A stretch of 64,000 nucleotides of DNA from Liolophura sinensis (Eukaryota; Mollusca; Polyplacophora; Chitonida; Chitonidae), in the NCBI RefSeq assembly GCF_032854445.1, contig NC_088296.1, forward strand, positions 25,305,897-25,369,896, given 5' to 3'. Positions 57,700-64,000 of this stretch are shown here, in pieces (within the stretch, counting starts at the first letter, position 1; each line of letters opens with the position of its first letter). The position numbers and the translations under genes are program-made. Below the pieces are notes generated by a model. The model worked only from the letters and a program-made list of their open reading frames with translations. It was not told where the DNA came from and ran no database searches.

Positions 57700-60600
57700 T
57701 TATTCATTTTACACAGGGGTGTTATCTCTCTTCAATAGCACTTCCTTTATGGCACTTTGGACTTTTAGACAGTGGTGTTATCTCTGTTCAATAGCACTTC
57801 CTTTATGGCACTTTGGTGTTATCTCTGTTCAATAGCACTTCCTTTATGGCACTTTGGTGTTATCTCTGTTCAATAGCACTTCCTTTATAATCATTTCGGA
57901 CTTTTGGACAGTGGAGTTATCTCTGTTGAATAGCACTTCCTTTATGTCACTTTGGACTTTTGGACAGTGGTGTTATCTCTGTTCAACAGCACTGCCTTTA
58001 TATCATTTTGGACTTTTGGACAGTGGTGTTATCTCTGTTCAATAGCACTTCCTTTATATCACTTTGGACTTTTGGACAGTTGTGTTATCTCTGTTCAATA
58101 GCACTGCCTTTATATCATTTTGGAGAGTGGTGTCATCTCTGTTCAATAGCACTTCCTTTATATCATTTTGGACTTTTGGACAGTCATGTTATCTCTGTTC
58201 AATAGCACTTCCTTTATATCATTTTGGAGAGTGGTGTTATCTCTGTTCAATAGCACTGCCTTTATATCATTTTGGACAGTGGTGTTATGTCTGTTTAATA
58301 GCACTTCCCTTATATCATTTTGGACTTTTGGACAGTGGTGTTATCTCTGTTTAATTGCCCTTCCTTTATGCCACTTTGGACTTTTGGACAGTGGTGTTAT
58401 CTGTGTTTAATAGCACATCCTTTATGTCACTTTGGACTTTTGGACAGTGGTGTTATCTCTGTTCAATAGCACTTCCTTTAAATGATTTTGGACTTTTGGG
58501 CAGTGACGTTATCTCTGTTCAATTGCACTTCCTTTAAATGATTTTGGACTTTTGGACAGTGGCGTTATCTCTGTTCAATAGCACTTCCTTTAAATCATTT
58601 TGGACTTTTGGACAGTGGAGTTATCTCTGTTCAATAGCACTTCCTTTAAATCATTTTGGACTTTTGGACAGTGGCGTTATCTCTGTTTAATAGCACTTCC
58701 TTTATATCATTTTGGACTTTTGGACAGTGGCGTTATCTCTGTTGAATAGCACTTCCTTTATGTCACTTTGGACTTTTGGACAGTGGCGTTATCTCTGTTG
58801 AATAGCACTTCCTTTATGTCACTTTGGACTTTTGGACAGTGGCGTTATCTCTGTTGAATAGCACTTCCTTTAAATCATTTTGGACTTTTGGACAGTGGTG
58901 TTATCTCTGTTCAATAGCACTTCCTTTAAATCATTTTGGACTTTTGGACAGTGGCGTTATCTCTGTTCAATAGCACTTCCTTTCAATCATTTTGGACTTT
59001 TGGACAGTGGTGTTATCTCTGTTCAATAGCACTTCCTTTATGGCACTTTGGACTTTTTGACAGTGGCGTTATCTCTGTTCAATAGCACTTCCTTTAAATC
59101 ATTTTGGACTTCTGGACAGTGGTGTTATCTCTGTTCAATAGCACTTCCTTTAAATCATTTTGGACTTTTGGACAGCGGCATTATCTCTGTTCAATAGCAC
59201 TTCCTTTATGTCACTTTGGACTTTTGGACAGTGGCGTTATCTCTGTTCAATAGCACTTCCTTTAAATCATTTTGGACTTTTGGACAGTGGCGTTATCTCT
59301 GTTCAATAGCACTTCCTTTAAATCATTTTGGACTTTTGGACAGCGGTGTTATCTCTGTTCAACAGCACTGCCTTTATATCATTTTGGACTTTTGGACAGT
59401 GGTGTTATCTCTGTTGAATAGCACTTCCTTTATATCACTTTGGACTTTTGGACAGTTGTGTTATCTCTGTTCAATAGCACTGCCTTTATATCATTTTGGA
59501 GAGTGGTGTCATCTCTGTTCAATAGCACTTCCTTTATATCATTTTGGACTTTTGGACAGTCATGTTATCTCTGTTCAATAGCACTTCCTTTATATCATTT
59601 TGGACAGTGGTGTTATCTCTGTTCAATAGCACTGCCTTTATATCATTTTGGACAGTGGTGTTATGTCTGTTTAATAGCACTTCCCTTATATCATTTTGGA
59701 CTTTTGGACAGTGGTGTTATCTCTGTTTAATTGCACTTCCTTTATGCCACTTTGGACTTTTGGACAGTGGTGTTATCTGTGTTTAATAGCACATCCTTTA
59801 TGTCACTTTGGACTTTTGGACAGTGGTGTTATCTCTGTTCAATAGCACTTCCTTTAAATGATTTTGGACTTTTGGGCAGTGACGTTATCTCTGTTCAATT
59901 GCACTTCCTTTAAATCATTTTGGACTTTTGGACAGTGGCGTTATCTCTGTTCAATAGCACTTCCTTTAAATCATTTTGGACTTTTGGACAGTGGTGTTAT
60001 CTCTGTTCAATAGCACTTCCTTTAAATCATTTTGGACTTTTGGACAGTGGTGTTATCTCTGTTTAATAGCACTTCCTTTATGTCATTTTGGACTTTTGGA
60101 CAGTGGCGTTATCTCTGTTGAATAGCACTTCCTTTATGTCACTTTGGACTTTTGGACAATGGCGTTATCTCTGTTGAATAGCACTTCCTTTATGTCACTT
60201 TGGACTTTTGGACAGTGGCGTTATCTCTGTTGAATAGCACTTCCTTTAAATCATTTTGGACTTTTGGACAGTGGCGTTATCTCTGTTGAATAGCACTTCC
60301 TTTAAATCATTTTGGACTTTTGGACAGTGGCGTTATCTCTGTTCAATAGCACTTCCTTTAAATCATTTTGGACTTTTGGACAGTGGCGTTATCTCTGTTC
60401 AATAGCACTTCCTTTAAATCATTTTGGACTTTTGGACAGTGGCGTTATCTCTGTTCAATAGCACTTCCTTTAAATCATTTTGGACTTCTGGACAGTGGTG
60501 TTATCTCTGTTCAATAGCACTTCCTTTAAGTCATTTTGGACTTTTGGACAGCAGCATTATCTCTGTTTAATAGCACATCCTTTATGTCACTTTGGACTTT

Positions 60601-61250
60601 TGGACAGTGGCGTTATCTCTGTTCAATAGCACTTCCTTTAAATCATTTTGGACTTTTGGACAGTGGCGTTATCTCTGTTCAATAGCACTTCCTTTAAATC
60701 ATTTTGGACTTTTGGACAGCGGCGTTATCTCTGTTCAATAGCACTTCCTTTATATCACTTTGGACTTTTGGACAGTTGTGTTATCTCTGTTCAACAGCAC
60801 TGCCTTTATATCATTTTGGAGAGTGGTGTCATCTCTGTTCAATAGCACTTCCTTTATATCACTTTGGACTTTTGGACAGTTGTGTTATCTCTGTTCAATA
60901 GCACTGCCTTTATATCATTTTGGAGAGTGGTGTCATCTCTGTTCAATAGCACTTCCTTTAAATCATTTTGGGCTTTTGGACAGTGGCGTTATCTCTGTTC
61001 AATAGCACTTCCTTTAAATCATTTTGGACTTTTGGACAGTGGTGTTATCTCTGTTCAATAGCACTTCCTTTAAATCATTTTGGACTTTTGGACAGTGGTG
61101 TTATCTCTGTTCAATAGCACTTCCTTTAAATCATTTTGGACTTTTGGACAGTGGCGTTATCTCTGTTTAATAGCACTTCCTTTATATCATTTTGGACTTT
61201 TTGACAGTGGTGTTATCTCTGTTCAACAGGACTTCATTTATATCATTTTA
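57700..61250. repeat. 56-bp satellite-like array, ~63 copies, 1,376-bp higher-order period
   Basis: Unit ttttggacttttggacagtg, gtgttatctctgttcaatag, cacttcctttatatca. Shorter units (with ttttggagagtggtgtcat or ttttggacagtggtg) mark a higher-order pattern. Block 58064-58537 recurs almost unchanged at 59440-59913 (shift 1,376 bp), and part recurs again near 60760-60960. Derived open frames (65-121 aa) are not genes. Confidence 0.97.
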
Positions 61251-61251
61251 A

Positions 61252-62165
61252 TTATTTCTACCAAGTTTACTTCAGAACTGAAGTATGCTCTGGTGCTTCA
61301 CTCCATGCACCATTCGTGCATATATAAATCTGGCTTGTAACACTGGGGCCGGTTTAACAAAGATGTCGTACATGTACCATAATCACACATATAGGACGAT
61401 GGCACGGTGATAGTGACATACAAAATACCGTTCTACTAATGTACTATAAAAAATGTTGTACATCGCTTTCGGAAACTTAGTCCTGCACCCTGTACATGCA
61501 TGTACATGTACAACCTTACCATTCCTCAGCTACTTCAGGATCCATCTCAAGTCTGGACCCAAATATAAAGAGTCTGATAACCAATCGCTTGAGAAACTCT
61601 ATCATGGGGAAACTCTATCTTGTGATGAAAATCTCCATCTCCAGACCAAGATAATACAAAAGGGATTCAATCCCGTGAAGTGTATCTTCAACGCCGGTAG
61701 ATATGCCTGAATGACTACTGGCAATTTGATATAAACAGATCCAAACCTCTACCGTCTATGCATTCTGAGATAAACCAAGGCCTTAAACTGATCCAAACAA
61801 AAGACATTGTCAGATTGTGGGTAGCAAACCTGGGATGGCAGATTAGAGACAGAGAAAGTGTTCCTGTTTTGAGGTTCTTATGATCCATATGTGCTCTAAT
61901 GAAGATGACGATGGAGCTGTAATTTGTAAAGTTTGCTAAATGAACACCGAGAAGAGTTTCTCATTAAGGAGAAGATTACATCGATGCAAACTGTCTGAAG
62001 ATCCCAGATTACAAGATGAGCTCCAGGAACTGCTCCAGTGAAAAATGGTTCATCTGAACTAAACAGTGAGGCCACTTAGACACCAGATACGAGACTTAAT
62101 TTGTACTCATGTGACAATAAATTCCAATTCCACGGAATGCTTATTCTATGATTAAACTCACGTGA
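61252..62165. other. non-coding sequence
   Basis: An 85-aa plus-strand frame (61453-61710) has plausible composition but no recognisable domain. Confidence 0.35.
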
Positions 62166-62168
62166 AAT

Positions 62169-62358
62169 TTATTTGATTTATTTATTTGACTGGTGTTTTA
62201 CGTCGTGCTCAAGAATATTTCACTTATACGATGGTGAACAGCATTATTCTGGGAGGAAAGAGGGCAGAGCCCAGGGAAAACCCACGACCATCCCAAGGTT
62301 GCTGACAGAACTTCCCACGTACGGCCGGAGAGGGAGCCAGCAATAAGCTGGACTTGGA
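62169..62358 (-). mobile_element. SINE (family 1), head missing
   Basis: Tail tttatttatttgactggtgt, core gaatatttcacttatacgat, body cccacgtacggccggagagg to ataagctggacttgga. Confidence 0.88.
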
Positions 62359-62359
62359 C

Positions 62360-62712
62360 AGTAGGATGATTATCGTGGAGAATTCTTCAAGGGAGGAAAC
62401 TGAAGACAAGAAGAGCTAAAACGCTGTCAGATTTCCTGAACACTTAATGACTTGTCCACACTGGAAACCTTGACTTCATTGTACAGACATGACAGAAGGG
62501 AAAATGAGATCAAACATAGACTCAAAACAATCAGATGGTACAATTAAAGCTTTACTAATAACAGTTCAAGACAAATCATTGATTAACTATCACTCCCTAC
62601 AAAGATGAAAATATGTTGGTATGGCAACCGGCTGCAAGTAGATAAACATTCACTGTGATATTAAACTCATTCCACACCTAGCAAAAGAGTGTGCTCCAGA
62701 CAGCTAGGGTAC
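62360..62712. other. non-coding sequence
   Basis: Nothing recognised. Confidence 0.4.
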
Positions 62713-62718
62713 TATATA

Positions 62719-62781
<63 letters not shown>

Positions 62782-62928
62782 TTATTTGATTGGTGTTTTA
62801 CGCCGTACTGAAGAATATTTCACTAATACGATGGCGGCCAGCATTATGGTGGGAGGAAACCAGGCACAGCCCAGGGGGAAACCCACCACCATCTGCAAGT
62901 TGCTGCCAGACCTTCCCACTTACGGCCG

Positions 62929-62971
<43 letters not shown>

Positions 62972-62992
62972 ATGTATAAATAAATATTTATA
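62713..62992. repeat. (TA)n microsatellite split by a SINE
   Basis: TA runs at 62713-62776 and 62928-62992 flank the SINE at 62777-62927. This suggests insertion into a pre-existing TA tract or growth of TA repeats from both ends. Confidence 0.9.
62777..62927 (-). mobile_element. SINE (family 1), 5'-truncated, inside TA repeat
   Basis: Well-preserved tail and core: tttgattggtgttttacgcc, gatggcggccagcattatgg, ttcccacttacggccg. The head is missing and is replaced directly by (ta)n. Confidence 0.9.
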
Positions 62993-62994
62993 TA

Positions 62995-63280
62995 TTCATA
63001 TATACTACATGCCAAAATTATACATGTAGTTCCACAATTATTACATACCTGCATCTTAAGTTACCTTTATATCAGGTAAATGTAACAAAAGTACAAAGTA
63101 ATCATGAGGACAAGAATGATTTAAAATGGCCACCAACCTCAACTGCACACATACTTCTTATATATATATCTTCTCAAAATGTATCCCAAATGAAATCATA
63201 CATTCACATACTGATTCTTCATATTATCTTTGGTATAAATACAGCTCACGCTAGTTTTACTATCCGGTCAGAAAGGAATG
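62995..63280. other. non-coding sequence
   Basis: AT-rich; no feature. Confidence 0.4.
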
Positions 63281-63284
63281 CCAG

Positions 63285-63390
63285 GAATAAGCAGATGGTC
63301 ATTGCTCTGCCTGGTTTCCTACCACTATAACGCTGGTTGCTGTCGCACAAGTGAAATATCTTGAGTTTAGTGTAATACACCAAATCAAAC
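63285..63390 (+). mobile_element. SINE (family 1), strongly diverged
   Basis: Recognisable by ctgcctggtttcctaccact, ataacgctggttgctgtcg, caagtgaaatatcttgagtt and taatacaccaaatcaaa. Confidence 0.7.
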
Positions 63391-63391
63391 A

Positions 63392-64000
63392 CATAACTAT
63401 AATTAAAGTGTCAAAATTCCTTTGCAAGCTTTTCTTTCCTGTTCAGCCCGTTCTTGTAGGTTGACCCATCCAACCTTTTTCTACAGTAACATGACCTCTA
63501 TTTTTTCTCTCCAAGATACAGGCACTAGCCTTATGTAGACAAGTGCCCCATAAACAAAACCTTGGCTTTTGAGGTTAAGAAAATAAACAATGATAATATC
63601 TGCGGGAACATCCTGTCAATTATCATGCCCAGATAATTACACCTGTCTTTAAAACTCTCCGTTTACAGAGTAATCTTCAGGATCCCAAGCCTTTATTACC
63701 TTCCTGGATATGTTTACGAGATTCAGGAAGTCAGGGACCAGAGATATACACTGGAACGCCTAGAAATAACATGATGGGCCAAGAATACAGATTATATCGT
63801 CTGGAAACAGTCCTATTTTAGAAGCCATGTAAGCTAACAGAAACTGAGTGGCCTAGAGAAATACAGAGAAAGACACAAACATGTCTGGGTGTGCTGTATG
63901 ACTTACATGCGTATGTATTCCATCGATCTTGACCTAGTGCGTTGCTTTCATAGCTTTGCGTACAATAAAACTCATCAACATCACTTGTTTTTCTAACTTT
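63392..64000. other. non-coding sequence to window end
   Basis: No gene or repeat recognised. Confidence 0.4.

Noticed and set aside
57700-61340. Series of 60-121 codon frames with repeated Phe-Trp-Thr-Phe-Gly
   Set aside because: 56-bp array frames that shift every unit; overlapping in several frames with the same peptide content.

Overview
This is eukaryotic, AT-rich, intron-type DNA from an animal. It has no operons, no long non-repetitive reading frames, tRNA-derived SINEs and an extraordinary load of minisatellites. The SINE core sequences (about 17 copies of one family and a few of others) look like those widespread in molluscs and other marine lophotrochozoans. I therefore infer a mollusc, probably a bivalve, but I cannot name a species.

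The only gene I can support is NAXE (NAD(P)H-hydrate epimerase, YjeF N-terminal domain, also called AIBP). It runs on the minus strand from 17.3 kb down to 5.4 kb. Four consecutive coding exons can be read: 17191-17299, 15854-15964, 11157-11418 and 5382-5647. They join in frame (intron phases 0, 0 and 1) and carry the family's [19 protein letters not shown] and IDVPSG motifs. The N-terminal exon was not found. It must end in phase 2, and it lies either somewhere above 17.3 kb or outside the window.

The most unusual signal is the relation between NAXE splice junctions and minisatellites. At exon 2 the last 27 coding bases plus the 5' splice site are repeated 20 times downstream (43-bp unit). 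At exon 3 the 3' splice site plus the first ~20 coding bases are repeated 28 times upstream (45-bp unit, so upstream acceptors can be in frame). The exon-3 donor is also copied into its intron as 3-4 decayed ~100-bp units. Arrays begin about 10 bp beyond the exon-1 donor and about 26 bp before the last acceptor. Five of the seven visible junctions therefore abut or seed a tandem array.

From 17.3 to 64 kb I see no coding exon. The stretch holds about 22 further tandem arrays: 56 bp at 26.7 kb, 25 bp at 32.6 kb, 45 then 17 bp at 34.2-35.5 kb, 42 bp at 47.6 kb, 18 bp at 50.9 kb, 37 bp with ~92 copies at 52.5-55.9 kb, and 56 bp with a 1,376-bp higher-order period at 57.7-61.25 kb. It also holds a large inverted duplication (arms 36.16-39.05 kb and 46.1-47.39 kb) whose right arm was later hit by a truncated SINE with a clean 14-bp target-site duplication. 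A few non-repetitive blocks rich in transcription-factor-like motifs may be regulatory. By my boundaries roughly 27 kb of the 64 kb (about 42%) is tandem repeat. All long reading frames here come from repeat periods that happen to lack stops, and I do not call them genes.
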